Positions 19,614-33,617 of a stretch of 64,000 nt of DNA are shown piece by piece. A program made the translations under genes and the position numbers. The notes below the pieces were generated by a model. That model searched no databases, was not told the origin of the DNA, and saw only the letters and a list, made by a program, of their open reading frames with translations. Source of the stretch: Burkholderia pseudomultivorans (GTDB taxonomy: Bacteria; Pseudomonadota; Gammaproteobacteria; Burkholderiales; Burkholderiaceae); contig NZ_CABVPP010000008.1 of assembly GCF_902499075.1 (NCBI RefSeq), positions 1 to 64,000 of the forward strand, read 5' to 3'. How positions within the stretch are numbered: the stretch's first letter is position 1; each line of letters opens with the position of its first letter.

Positions 19614-19904
19614 ATGACGCAATCGAAACAGCAGCAGGACCACGACACGCGCGGCACGCGCCCCGGCACGCAGGACGAACAGCCTTTGCAGCCGGCGGAG
19701 CCGCCGCATCGTCCCGAGGCGGGCCGCCCGCCCGGCCATGCGCCGGGCGGCGGCGAGCTCGACGAAATTCCGGACGCCGACGTCGGCAAGGTCGCGCCCG
19801 ACGATCCGCGCGAGACCGAGGTGCGCGACCCGGCCAACGACAAGCCGTGGCCCGAGGAGCACGACGGGCCCGACGACGCCGGCGACCGGCCGCGGCCGCT
19901 GTAG
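19614..19904 (+). CDS. proline/aspartate-rich hypothetical protein
   Basis: A 96-residue hydrophilic protein (MTQSKQQQDHDTRGTRPG, later DEIPDADVGKVAPDD and DPANDKPWPEEHDG). No domain is recognised and the chain is likely disordered. GGAAAGA precedes the ATG. It may belong to the same loose group of small stress-related proteins as 15922, 16262 and 16564. Confidence 0.55.
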   Translation: MTQSKQQQDHDTRGTRPGTQDEQPLQPAEPPHRPEAGRPPGHAPGGGELDEIPDADVGKVAPDDPRETEVRDPANDKPWPEEHDGPDDAGDRPRPL

Positions 19905-20026
19905 CGCGCACGCGCCCGATCGGCATCCGGCCTGTCGGTAACCGAATTCCCACCAGGCGTCGCGCGCGCGCCGCGGGGCGCTGTCGACACGGCCGTTCCC
20001 GCCGAGCGGTCGATGGAGTCTCGATC

Positions 20027-21028
20027 ATGTCATCCGATGAAATTTCCGAATCGCGGCGCAAATGGATGCAGGGCACGACCGCCGGGCTCGTGGCCGGCGT
20101 CGCGATGCCCGCCGTCGCGCAGACGGGCGCCCCGTCCGCCGGCGATACCGCGCCGCGCGACCCGCGGCCGCTGTATCCGCACGCGCCGTTTCCGGCGCAG
20201 CACCAGCCGTGGCCGGGGCTCGCCGGCCGCATGACGCCGCGCCCCGATCACGGCGAGCGCAGCTACCGCGGCAGCGGCCGGCTGGCCGGCCGCAAGGCGC
20301 TGATCACCGGCGGCGACTCGGGCATCGGCCGCGCCGTCGCGATCGCGTTCGCGCGCGAAGGCGCGGACGTCGCGATCGTCTATCTGCCGGAGGAGGAGCC
20401 CGATGCGCGCGAAGTCGTGCAGCTGATCCGCAGTGCGGGGCGCACGGCGGTGCCGCTGCCGGTCGACATCCGCAGCGAGGCCGCGTGCAACCGGCTCGTC
20501 GAGCAGGCCGCCACCGCGCTCGGCGGGCTCGACATCCTCGTGAACAATGCGGCGCGCCAGCAGAGCCACCCGTCGATCCTCGACATCAGCACCGAGCAGT
20601 TCGACTGGACGCTGCGCACGAACCTGTACGCGATGTTCTGGATCACGCGCGCGGCGATCCCGCGGATGCCGGCCGGCGCGGCGATCGTCAATACGACCTC
20701 GGTGAACGCGTACGATCCGTCCGCGAACCTGCTCGACTATGCGATGACGAAGGCCGCGATCGCGAATTTCACGAAGGGGCTCGCCAAGCAGATGATCGAG
20801 CGCGGGATACGCGTGAACGGCGTCGCGCCGGGGCCGTTCTGGACGCCGCTGCAGGTGACCGGCGGGCAGACCGAGCAGAACGTCGAGAAGTTCGGCGAGC
20901 AGGTGCCGATGGGCCGCCCGGGGCAGCCGGCCGAGATCGCGTCGATCTACGTCGAGCTCGCGTCGGCGCAGGCGAGCTACGTGACCGGGCAGATCTACGG
21001 CGCGTCGGGCGGCGCGGGGCAGCCGTGA
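20027..21028 (+). CDS. Tat-type SDR oxidoreductase (YghA / general-stress-protein-39 type)
   Basis: A 333-residue short-chain dehydrogenase. Residues 1-34 carry a twin-arginine type leader (SRRKWMQGTTAGLVAGVAMP). The SDR core has the cofactor motif ALITGGDSGIGRAVAIAFAR, NNAARQ, the catalytic Ser in NTTSVNAYDPS and the catalytic YxxxK in LDYAMTKAAI. The proline-rich lead-in PLYPHAPFPAQHQPWPGLAG is typical of this stress-related SDR subgroup. A GGAG lies 8 bases before the ATG. The leader, if functional, would send the folded enzyme with its cofactor to the periplasm. The substrate is unknown. Confidence 0.88.
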   Translation: MSSDEISESRRKWMQGTTAGLVAGVAMPAVAQTGAPSAGDTAPRDPRPLYPHAPFPAQHQPWPGLAGRMTPRPDHGERSYRGSGRLAGRKALITGGDSGIGRAVAIAFAREGADVAIVYLPEEEPDAREVVQLIRSAGRTAVPLPVDIRSEAACNRLVEQAATALGGLDILVNNAARQQSHPSILDISTEQFDWTLRTNLYAMFWITRAAIPRMPAGAAIVNTTSVNAYDPSANLLDYAMTKAAIANFTKGLAKQMIERGIRVNGVAPGPFWTPLQVTGGQTEQNVEKFGEQVPMGRPGQPAEIASIYVELASAQASYVTGQIYGASGGAGQP

Positions 21029-21063
21029 CGGCAGGCGCGAAGGCCGCCATGAATGCGGGCGTC

Positions 21064-21093
21064 TTGGAAAACTGGATGAATATACAGTATAGT
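21064..21093 (+). promoter_or_regulatory. promoter with LexA-like box, for the long uvrA
   Basis: TTGGAA (21064-21069) and TATAGT (21088-21093) are spaced by 18 bp. The spacer contains CTGGATGAATATACAG (21072-21087), which fits the CTG-N10-CAG LexA box. A repressor there would cover the promoter. The start codon of the gene is about 106 bp downstream. Confidence 0.6.
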
Positions 21094-21199
21094 ATCCGTC
21101 GACATTGAGCCGTGCGCCGCGTCACGCGCGCGCGGCCGCGAGCGTGCGCCGCCGTCCGGCGCCGCGCACGCCGGCCAACTCTTTCCGACGGGTAATCCA

Positions 21200-27124
<5,925 letters not shown>

Positions 27125-27231
27125 CGGCGTTGCGGCGCGGTGTGTCGATGCGGGTGTCGATGTCGGTTTCGGCATCGACATCGCATGACGTGCCGGCGCG
27201 CGAGTGCGGTTCACCTGCGCTGCGCCGTCGA

Positions 27232-27257
27232 CGATCGAAAGCTGTACTTTTCGATCG
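27232..27257 (+). terminator. hairpin after uvrA
   Basis: CGATCGAAA and TTTCGATCG form a 9-bp stem around an 8-base loop, 107 bp after the stop. The following bases are T-rich but not a clean T run, so this is a weak intrinsic terminator or only a hairpin. Confidence 0.4.
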
Positions 27258-27317
27258 TTCGTTTGCTTGCGATTAAGGAGACGTTAATCCGCGCCGGCCG
27301 CGCGGTTCGGCGTGCGC

Positions 27318-27346
27318 CAAAAAGAAAAACCCGCATGATGCGGGTT
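27318..27346 (-). terminator. minus-strand intrinsic terminator
   Basis: On the minus strand, ACCCGCAT and ATGCGGGT form a stem with almost no loop, followed by TTTTTCTTTTT. This is a good terminator for a leftward transcript from the 27.35-27.85 kb stretch, where no convincing gene was found. A 184-codon open frame (27827-27273) runs straight through it and reads like protein only in its first third. Confidence 0.6.
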
Positions 27347-27892
27347 CAACGGAGTCCACGGTGCAATGGCGTCCGCACGGTATGCACACTGCACAGTCAT
27401 CAATGAAGCCGCGCAGTCCCGCATCGGGCGGATTGTCTGTTCTGAATGCTTCGCACCATCGCGCCGCACTCCATGTATTGAAGTGCATCTTCCTCGTGCC
27501 AAGAACGGATGCCTTTAAGCGCCGTCTCGTCTCGTGTTCGAACGGCGCAACTTTTTGCGGAACCGCGGGACGAGCCCGTGTTCCGCTGTCGAACCCGTCG
27601 CGAACGCCGTGCGACGCAAACGTTTCACCGGCGGGTCGGCGCGTATCATAGCGCAGCGGAGAGACGCCTGACAATACGGATTCCGTGATGCCGACCTGTG
27701 CTTGTCGCGCAGTGTCGAGTGGTGCCGTTGCCAGTCGCTGCGTCGATGACGGTAAAAACAGGTCGATTAAATGCAAATCCTTCGCTAAATCACCGAAATC
27801 CCGTTCGTCCAACCGGCTTAAAATCACCGCATTATTTTGAGATACAATTCGCTCCTGTTTGGAAAATGAAAGACTGAGCGATGCATCGCGCG

Positions 27893-28027
27893 ATGTTGGC
27901 GGGGCCGGACCTGAAAGACTTCATTGACCGAAGCCGTAATCGGGCGAAGGAACTGAACGATAAAGACAAACCCCTCCTGGAGATCATGCCGGGCCAAGGT
28001 CGTGAGCGAAATACCCACGCCGGATAA
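27893..28027 (+). CDS. possible small protein or gene fragment
   Basis: A 44-codon frame reads LKDFIDRSRNRAKELNDKDK and LLEIMPGQGRERNTHAG, with codon choice like real coding sequence. There is no clear ribosome site, and the surroundings contain gene fragments, so this may be the 5' piece of a broken gene. Family not recognised. From 27347 to 27892 I see nothing else I can support. Confidence 0.25.
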   Translation: MLAGPDLKDFIDRSRNRAKELNDKDKPLLEIMPGQGRERNTHAG

Positions 28028-28161
28028 GACGCTGACCCAAGCCAGTTTGAAACTCGTGCCGACAGGCGACGCAAAGGCTTCGCGGTCGGTGAAAGCGCAG
28101 CCCAAAAGCGTGACGACCCAGCCCGCGAAGGGGTTACGCGCGAACGAGGTGACGAGGCCGC

Positions 28162-28240
28162 GTGCTGACCGACGTGCGCGACGAATACGTCAGCGTAGCG
28201 GGTGCGGCGCGCGACTACGGCGTCGTGGTGACGGCGGCAG
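28162..28240 (+). pseudogene. fragment of hydantoinase B / oxoprolinase
   Basis: The short frame VLTDVRDEYVSVAGAARDYG, then VVV, matches the conserved C-terminal pattern of hydantoinase B and 5-oxoprolinase proteins. It has no proper start, and the frame soon loses similarity. It marks a decayed chromosomal stretch at the left of the conjugative element. Confidence 0.4.
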
Positions 28241-28265
28241 TTCATGCCGATCTCGGGATCAGCGG

Positions 28266-28367
28266 CACAACCGTCGCCGCGACGATCGCACACACCTCGG
28301 TTTCGCGCGCGGTCAGCCGGTCGCCCGGCAGCGCGACCTGCCATTCGATTTCGGCGAGATCGGTCAA
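28266..28367 (-). pseudogene. fragment of a LuxR-type HTH regulator
   Basis: On the minus strand, LTDLAEIEWQVALPGDRLTA followed by RETEVCAIVAATV is the entry to a LuxR-type HTH (typical LTxREREVL pattern). The recognition helix is not intact and neighbouring frames hold no rest of the gene. Confidence 0.4.
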
Positions 28368-28581
28368 CAGGCCCGGCCGCCGCCGCGCGCGCAATCAACG
28401 CGTATTCGCAGGAATGTCGGCAGACGGTCCGGATGCCGGTACTCGGCGGCGTCGAAGTTGTGTGGGTACTCGGGCGATGCTATGGCGGTGAGGGTGAGCA
28501 GATGAAGGGCATCATCGACTCGATGATCAGCACCTAGAAACTTGTCATTGAAGCCGCAGACACGGTGCGAAAGCGCTTCGC

Positions 28582-28716
28582 GTGTACGCGGCATCTTCAA
28601 AGGCGGATTTTGCAGACTGCCTGATCGAGCGTTCCGGTTATGCAGCCAACTGTGAGTACACAGATACCTTCGATGTGGCGGCCGCCCTGGTCGCAGGGAT
28701 GCAGTTGATCAAGTAA
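28582..28716 (+). pseudogene. 3' remnant of a VapC-type PIN-domain toxin
   Basis: The last 44 codons read SSKADFADCLIERSGYAANC and EYTDTFDVAAALVAGMQLIK, the C-terminal acidic pattern of PIN-domain toxins (ADFADxLI, then C-x-TFD). The matching upstream part (VIEAADTVRK) is in another frame, so the gene is broken by a frameshift. No antitoxin gene was found. Confidence 0.5.
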
Positions 28717-28717
28717 T

Positions 28718-28811
28718 GCGCGAAGTGCAGCATCATTAATCGGCTCGTCGCGTCATGCACATACGTCAGCAGCGTGTAGGCCGGCGCCCGGTCCTCGAAC
28801 AACAGATCATC
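28718..28811 (-). pseudogene. fragment of a transposase catalytic domain
   Basis: On the minus strand, FEDRAPAYTLLTYVHDATSR followed by LMMLHF matches the DDE-region pattern of ISNCY/IS481-like transposases (W-F-E-x-R-x-P, then DDATSR). Here the pattern reads VHDATSR, so one acidic residue is changed. No terminal repeats or remainder of the gene were found. Confidence 0.5.
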
Positions 28812-28903
28812 GCATAAGTCGCGGTCGGAATCCGTCACCTAAGCACTGCAGGTCGGAATTCGTCATCGTTAGGCTCGCGGGTGCTGCGTCCGGTCGGAAG
28901 ATG

Positions 28904-29542
28904 TCACCGTTCGCGTCGCAGGCGCTTCCCGGTTAAACCGCGATCACCAGCGAGGAGAATACCGTCAGCGCATGGCGGAAGCACGGACGGAAGCATAACG
29001 TTCAGCAAACGCTGGACTAGGGCGAGGTGGGGAATCACGCGGTCGATATGTGGCCCGTCGATTATTAGATGTTTGCCGTTCGCTCCGAGCGAGATTCTCA
29101 GCTTGGCAGCATCATCGGTTTGTACGACGCCCGTAGCCAGTATCGAAATTACTTTTTTCGCTGAAGGAGTTGTGTTCGGCACTGTCAGTGCCCTCTGAAC
29201 GACAACGGCCCTTCCGACCGAGTTAATCAATCGCATCGCCAGTCCTGCCGTCCGGTAGGAGATGTGGTACGGACCGCCGAATGCCGCCACCACTTCGGGA
29301 GGAAGCAAAGATGCTTGGATAGACCGTGTGACGAGCGGTTTCGACATGTTTAGATCGGCGGCAAGTTTTGCTTGACTCGGCCAAAGCTCCCGGTCTAATT
29401 GTTTGCGATAGAACTCGCCTAGCACAATGGGCGGAGAGCCGGCCCGGCGAAGATCTTCATGTCGTTCGATCGCAGCCAGGCGGTCCCGACAGATGTCTGA
29501 CGCTTCAATGGCAGAACCATTGCACGAATCGAAATGGGTCAT
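28904..29542 (-). CDS. solo ParB/KorB-like HTH regulator
   Basis: A 212-residue protein with a ParB-type helix-turn-helix at about residues 56-80 (LWPSQAKLAADLNMSKPLVT, then RSIQASLLPPEVVAAFG). That is the DNA-binding core of ParB/KorB proteins. The ParB N-terminal nuclease/CTPase motif is not visible, and no ParA gene is adjacent, so it is more likely a regulator than a partition protein. It is transcribed away from the VirB/Pil operon. The perfect palindrome CTCAACCGGTTGAG lies about 50 bp before its start, consistent with self-regulation. An in-frame TTG 9 bases upstream is an alternative start. Confidence 0.7.
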   Translation of the reverse strand: MTHFDSCNGSAIEASDICRDRLAAIERHEDLRRAGSPPIVLGEFYRKQLDRELWPSQAKLAADLNMSKPLVTRSIQASLLPPEVVAAFGGPYHISYRTAGLAMRLINSVGRAVVVQRALTVPNTTPSAKKVISILATGVVQTDDAAKLRISLGANGKHLIIDGPHIDRVIPHLALVQRLLNVMLPSVLPPCADGILLAGDRGLTGKRLRRER

Positions 29543-29593
29543 CAGAGCCAACCAGCTGTAGTCGTCAATTGTTGGCGGTTATGAGAGATGCCG

Positions 29594-29607
29594 CTCAACC
29601 GGTTGAG
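29594..29607. promoter_or_regulatory. palindromic operator candidate, copy 1
   Basis: CTCAACCGGTTGAG is a perfect 14-bp palindrome in the 400-bp gap between the ParB-like gene and the VirB/Pil operon. Its 10-bp core CAACCGGTTG recurs at 29807 and 52274. Its place next to the ParB-like start suggests an operator for that protein. Confidence 0.5.
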
Positions 29608-29805
29608 GGTGGCCTCCAGAGGCATCAAACAAGGAACTCGTGAAGATTCATGAAAAAACAATAACTTGCGGATCGTCGTTGTCCCCATGCCACCAAAGCG
29701 CTGCGTGCAACGCGTGCAACAACCGTCCGCCGATTGTATCGTTGTAGACGGAAATGCAAGTCCGAAAAGCTCGCGATTTTCATAGGGCTTTTTGCCGTTC
29801 ACCCT

Positions 29806-29817
29806 GCAACCGGTTGC
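29806..29817. promoter_or_regulatory. palindromic operator candidate, copy 2
   Basis: GCAACCGGTTGC, a perfect 12-bp palindrome with the same core as copy 1, lies about 127 bp before the first gene of the VirB/Pil operon. No unambiguous -35/-10 pair was found near it. The remainder of 29543-29943 shows no gene. Confidence 0.5.
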
Positions 29818-29943
29818 GCGCAGTGGCGCCGTGGGTCACGGCTTGCGGGCATCGCGAAAAGGTCCCCGAAATGACGGCTCTTTTCCCACGTGCCGTCGTC
29901 GCCTCGGCTGTTCCAATTGATCCGTCCCAATTGGAACTCCGTG

Positions 29944-30660
29944 ATGCGATTCCCCCGACTCTTTCCCCGTAGCAAGAAGCAGGTCGCCTTGTCCGCGGCG
30001 CCCGGCCACTACTCGAACGACGATCCCGAAAAGATCATCTTCGATCAGGGGACGCGTCTGCGCGTCGAAGCCAATCATTGGAAGACCTTCTGCTTCATCC
30101 TCGCAATCATTGCGGGCGGAGCCGTCTACACCCGTCAGCCGCCGCCGTCTGTCGTGCGCTCGTACGGCGTCTCTTCTGACGCCGGCGGCAATCCGTTGGT
30201 CAAGCAACTGGCGGCGTATAACCCGGACGACCAGGCAAAGCGCACTGCAATCAAACAGGACGTCGAGCACTGGTTCACGATCGAGCCGGTCCTGACAGAC
30301 GATATCCGTACGTCGCGCCTCGCCAAAAACATCAATGCAGTGAAGGCGAAGATGATCGGTAACGCGAAGAACCAGTTCGCGTCCTGGATCAGCGATGACA
30401 AGCCATTCGACCAGATCACGACCAACCCGAAGCTGGTGCGTGAACCCAAGGTCACCAACGTCTCACTGCTCGAGGACTCGACGGTTGTGGTCGAGTTCAC
30501 AACATCGACTCGACAATCCCCGGCTGACAAGCCCGTCGAGGTGCGCTTCGCGCTGACGATGCGCTACCAGATCATCCCCCCGACTGCGGAAGACGTGCTG
30601 GGCACGAATCCCTACGGCCTTTACTACCCGTTCTTCACCCTGCAGAAAACTGGCGCATGA
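29944..30660 (+). CDS. virB8: VirB8-like type IV secretion core protein
   Basis: A 238-residue bitopic inner-membrane protein: a short cytoplasmic N-terminus, one transmembrane helix (about 47-63, TFCFILAIIAGGAVYT) and a periplasmic domain ending in NPYGLYYPFF, the position of the conserved NPxG-Y motif of VirB8/TrbF. VirB8 nucleates the secretion channel together with VirB9 and VirB10, which follow directly. The ATG at 29944 places the membrane helix where the family has it; an in-frame ATG at 29890 would add 18 residues with no family support. It overlaps the next gene by 4 nt (ATGA). First gene of a 15-kb operon. Confidence 0.88.
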   Translation: MRFPRLFPRSKKQVALSAAPGHYSNDDPEKIIFDQGTRLRVEANHWKTFCFILAIIAGGAVYTRQPPPSVVRSYGVSSDAGGNPLVKQLAAYNPDDQAKRTAIKQDVEHWFTIEPVLTDDIRTSRLAKNINAVKAKMIGNAKNQFASWISDDKPFDQITTNPKLVREPKVTNVSLLEDSTVVVEFTTSTRQSPADKPVEVRFALTMRYQIIPPTAEDVLGTNPYGLYYPFFTLQKTGA

Positions 30661-31532
30661 AACGAACACGTTCCCTCCTGGGCTGGGGCGCGCTGGCGGT
30701 GATCGCGGCATCGGCCAATGCGTTCGCAGCCAAATCTGCAGCGAACCCGATTGCCCCCGTCCCGAATTTCGATGTCGGCAGCATCATCGGCGATGCGATG
30801 AGCCCGGTGAATCCCTACAACTCTGGCGCGGATCCGATCACGATGCCGGGCGATGCACGCATGGCAGTGTTCACGTATAGCCGCGACAAGATCTTTCGGG
30901 TGATGACTGCGCCGCTGAAGCTCACGACAATTGAGCTCGAGCGCGGCGAGACCTTGGTCAGCGAGCCAGCGATGGGCGACTCCGTGCAGTGGGTTCTCGA
31001 TACGGACGGCGCAAATCACGTCTACGTGAAGCCCACTAAGCCGGGCCTCGTCAACACGCTGCACCTGAGCACAAACCGGCGCGAGTACGAGCTGACGCTC
31101 GTTTCCTCCCCGTTGGGTGGCCTGTTTTATCAGAACGTGCGCTTCAGCTACGCGAACTCGCTGATGGCGAAGGTGCGGGCACGCGGCAACGCAACGGGGG
31201 AAGAACACGATACTGACCAAGGCGCCCCATCCGATTCCGGTCCTATCGGCGTATCGCCTGACAAGCTGAACTTCGAGTACACCGTCTCGGGGACGAACTC
31301 ACTCAAACCCGAGACGGTCTTCGACGACGGCACGTTCATCTGGATCCGGATGCCGCCTCGCACGCCGTTTGCCGTGCCCACCATCAAGGATGGCGGTGAC
31401 GTCGTCAGCCCGAACTTTATCCGCCGCGGTCCATACATTGTCATTCAGCGACTGGCCGATGAGGTCAAGCTCACGCGACCCGGCGAGGAAGTGACGATCA
31501 CGCGCGGCCGGCGCGGCCTGTTCGGGTTCTGA
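30657..31532 (+). CDS. virB9: VirB9/TrbG-like type IV secretion protein
   Basis: A 291-residue periplasmic/outer-membrane core protein. A signal peptide covers about residues 1-24 (cleavage after ANAFA). The N-terminal VirB9 domain has YSRDKIFRVMTAPLKLTTIE, then GDSVQW and HVYVKPTKPGL. The C-terminal domain has VFDDGTFIWIRM, PNFIRRGPYIVIQRLADEVK and LTRPGEEVTITRG. Its C-terminal part would line the outer-membrane ring with VirB10. Overlaps VirB8 by 4 nt and precedes VirB10 by 7 nt. Confidence 0.9.
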   Translation: MKRTRSLLGWGALAVIAASANAFAAKSAANPIAPVPNFDVGSIIGDAMSPVNPYNSGADPITMPGDARMAVFTYSRDKIFRVMTAPLKLTTIELERGETLVSEPAMGDSVQWVLDTDGANHVYVKPTKPGLVNTLHLSTNRREYELTLVSSPLGGLFYQNVRFSYANSLMAKVRARGNATGEEHDTDQGAPSDSGPIGVSPDKLNFEYTVSGTNSLKPETVFDDGTFIWIRMPPRTPFAVPTIKDGGDVVSPNFIRRGPYIVIQRLADEVKLTRPGEEVTITRGRRGLFGF

Positions 31533-31539
31533 GGGCGGT

Positions 31540-32814
31540 ATGGCAAAGAATACAGATCCGACCAGTTCGGAAGAGAAAGCGCTGTTCAAAGGGAAAGTGC
31601 CGCGTAACGTCATGATCGCGGTCGGCGCGATTGCTGCCGTAGCTATCGGGGCGTTGGGCTTTTACACGCAAACGCAACAAGCAAACAAGGCAGAAGAGGA
31701 GGCTCTCAAAGCCAAACGTGAACGTGCGGCCGAAGCGGTCGACAAGAGCAATGGCAACAAGGCCGATGTCGATAAGATCATAGAGGAGCAGCAAGCACAA
31801 GCACGTCGACGAGCCGCCGAAGCCGCTGCGGCGGCCAGCGCAGCGGCGGCCGCGAACGTGAAGAAGCCGGCGCTGTCGGCAGATGCCGTTTTGCCGACCG
31901 GCAATACCACAGAAATCAAAGCTTCGAACGATCAGGACAGCATCTTCGTCTCGCCGATCTTCCGCGCAGGTATCAAGATCAAGGAAGGGCAAGCGCAGCA
32001 GCCGGAAGGACCTCCTGGGATCGTCACGCCGCAGCAGATGCTGCTCCAACAGGCGGCCGCGCGAGACGCCGCGATGAAAGATTCGATCGCACAGGCAGCA
32101 ATGGCGGCTCGGGGTGCGCAAGGCACGAGTCCAATGACCAGCCAGCAGCGCGATAGCGCTTTCATGCACGACGTTGCGCAGTTGAGCGAAGGCGACAAGG
32201 ATTTCGCGCGCGCCGGTTTCGTCGGTCAGTCGCACGGCTGTACGCTATCGCCACCCGCCAAGATTCCCGTCCTCTCCAACGAGGCGCTCAACTCGGATCG
32301 CCCGGGCACGGCTTCTTTGACCGTAGAGACGGACGTGTACGCGAACAACGGCGATGGTCGCTGCCTGGTGATTCCCTGGGGCACGACGATCGTTGCGCCG
32401 TACAGCGCCGATATTCAACCCGGCCAGGAATCAATTCTCGTGGCCGGTGCGGAAATGCGCCTGCCGAACGGAAAGCACGTGCCGCTGTACGGCGCGCAGG
32501 GTGCTGACGGCAATGGCGCGGCCGGGTTCAGTGGTCACGTGAACAACCACTTCCTCAGGATCTATTCGACATCGTTCCTGACGGCGATTCTGGTCCGTGC
32601 CTTCAGCAATAGCGATCAGAGCACGACGACTGGCCCGCTCGGTGTCACCCAAGCAGGCAGCACGGCAGGACAGATCGCGGCGCAGACAGCGCAGTCAGTG
32701 CTCGATCGCTACAAGAACATCCCGCCGACGATCACGTCGTCGCCGGGTGAGCGGCACTTCATGCTCAAGGTCAATCGCGACATGGTGCTTGAAGAGTATC
32801 GGGGGGCGCGATGA
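31540..32814 (+). CDS. virB10: VirB10/TrbI-like type IV secretion protein
   Basis: A 424-residue protein that spans the cell envelope. One transmembrane helix is near residues 26-43 (VMIAVGAIAAVAIGALGF). An Ala/Gln-rich, probably extended periplasmic region follows, then the C-terminal beta-barrel domain (TVETDVYANNGDGRCLVIPW, GTTIVAPYSADIQPGQESIL, LVRAFSNSDQ). That domain forms the outer-membrane pore with VirB9. Overlaps the next gene by 4 nt. Confidence 0.9.
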   Translation: MAKNTDPTSSEEKALFKGKVPRNVMIAVGAIAAVAIGALGFYTQTQQANKAEEEALKAKRERAAEAVDKSNGNKADVDKIIEEQQAQARRRAAEAAAAASAAAAANVKKPALSADAVLPTGNTTEIKASNDQDSIFVSPIFRAGIKIKEGQAQQPEGPPGIVTPQQMLLQQAAARDAAMKDSIAQAAMAARGAQGTSPMTSQQRDSAFMHDVAQLSEGDKDFARAGFVGQSHGCTLSPPAKIPVLSNEALNSDRPGTASLTVETDVYANNGDGRCLVIPWGTTIVAPYSADIQPGQESILVAGAEMRLPNGKHVPLYGAQGADGNGAAGFSGHVNNHFLRIYSTSFLTAILVRAFSNSDQSTTTGPLGVTQAGSTAGQIAAQTAQSVLDRYKNIPPTITSSPGERHFMLKVNRDMVLEEYRGAR

Positions 32815-33617
32815 TCGCGCGCGCGGCTTTTGCCCTCGCATTCGCGCTGGCGGCCTCATACGCGCAGTCGGCCGTGATCGCGCAGGTGATCAGCCCGGTA
32901 AGCGTCGTCATTCAAGACGGACAGTCACGTCGGGTCGCGATGCTACCCGGCAAGCCGGTCTATTACTGCGGCCTCGACGCTTTCATCGAATGGGCGTCGC
33001 CGCTAGTCGGACAACCTGTTCGCAGCTCCCGTGAGACGGGCATCACGGTGTCGATCGATGGGCGCGACGTCGCACTGGACGATCTGTTCATCGACCGTGG
33101 CTGGCTACAACCGCCGGTGCTGGATGACGGTGCGCAGGCGGCGCTTGTCGAGCGCCGCGGCGGATGGGCGTGCTCGCGTGCTGTCGTACCGTTCGAGTTG
33201 CTGCACACCAACGTCGATCCAAAGATTCTCGCCGGGATCGCGCTGAACGAATCGAATTACCGCGGCCGTGCATGGCCTTGGACGCTCAACGTCGCTGGGC
33301 AGGGCTACTTCTTCAAGTCTCGCGAAGAGGCGTACAAGGCGATCGAGTCTTTGCTCGCGCGCGATCGCTGCGATTTCGACGTCGGGCTGATGCAGGTGAA
33401 CTGGTGCTACCACGGCAAGCGTTTTAGGTCCGCATGGGACGCGCTCGCGCCCGCGACAAATGTCGCGGTCGCCGAGGCGATCCTCACCGAGAATTTCGCG
33501 CGCACTGACTCGGTTGCGAAGGCTGTCGCGTACTACCACAGCGCGAACCCCAATCCCGGGCGCGCATACCTCGCACGGTTCGTCCAACACCTTTCCATGA
33601 TCGAGGCAGGCCTGTGA
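32811..33617 (+). CDS. periplasmic lytic transglycosylase (VirB1-like)
   Basis: A 268-residue exported protein with an N-terminal signal peptide and an SLT-type muramidase domain in the second half. LAGIALNESNYRGRAWPWTL holds the catalytic Glu (about residue 147), followed by GYFFKSREEAYKAIE, FDVGLMQVNWCYHG and YYHSANPN. The first half (QVISPVSVVIQDGQSRRVAM) is an unassigned beta-rich region absent from minimal VirB1. It opens peptidoglycan locally for the secretion channel or pilus. A second, smaller transglycosylase is encoded at 34879, so the operon has two. Confidence 0.85.
   Translation: MIARAAFALAFALAASYAQSAVIAQVISPVSVVIQDGQSRRVAMLPGKPVYYCGLDAFIEWASPLVGQPVRSSRETGITVSIDGRDVALDDLFIDRGWLQPPVLDDGAQAALVERRGGWACSRAVVPFELLHTNVDPKILAGIALNESNYRGRAWPWTLNVAGQGYFFKSREEAYKAIESLLARDRCDFDVGLMQVNWCYHGKRFRSAWDALAPATNVAVAEAILTENFARTDSVAKAVAYYHSANPNPGRAYLARFVQHLSMIEAGL

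Noticed and set aside
27329-27347. A tRNA T-arm-like GGGTTCAA as an integration site
   Set aside because: The hairpin has a T run on the minus strand and no tRNA cloverleaf around it; it is a terminator. No attL repeat was found.
27273-27827. A 184-codon minus-strand gene
   Set aside because: The frame runs through a strong terminator and only its first part looks like protein; at best a remnant.
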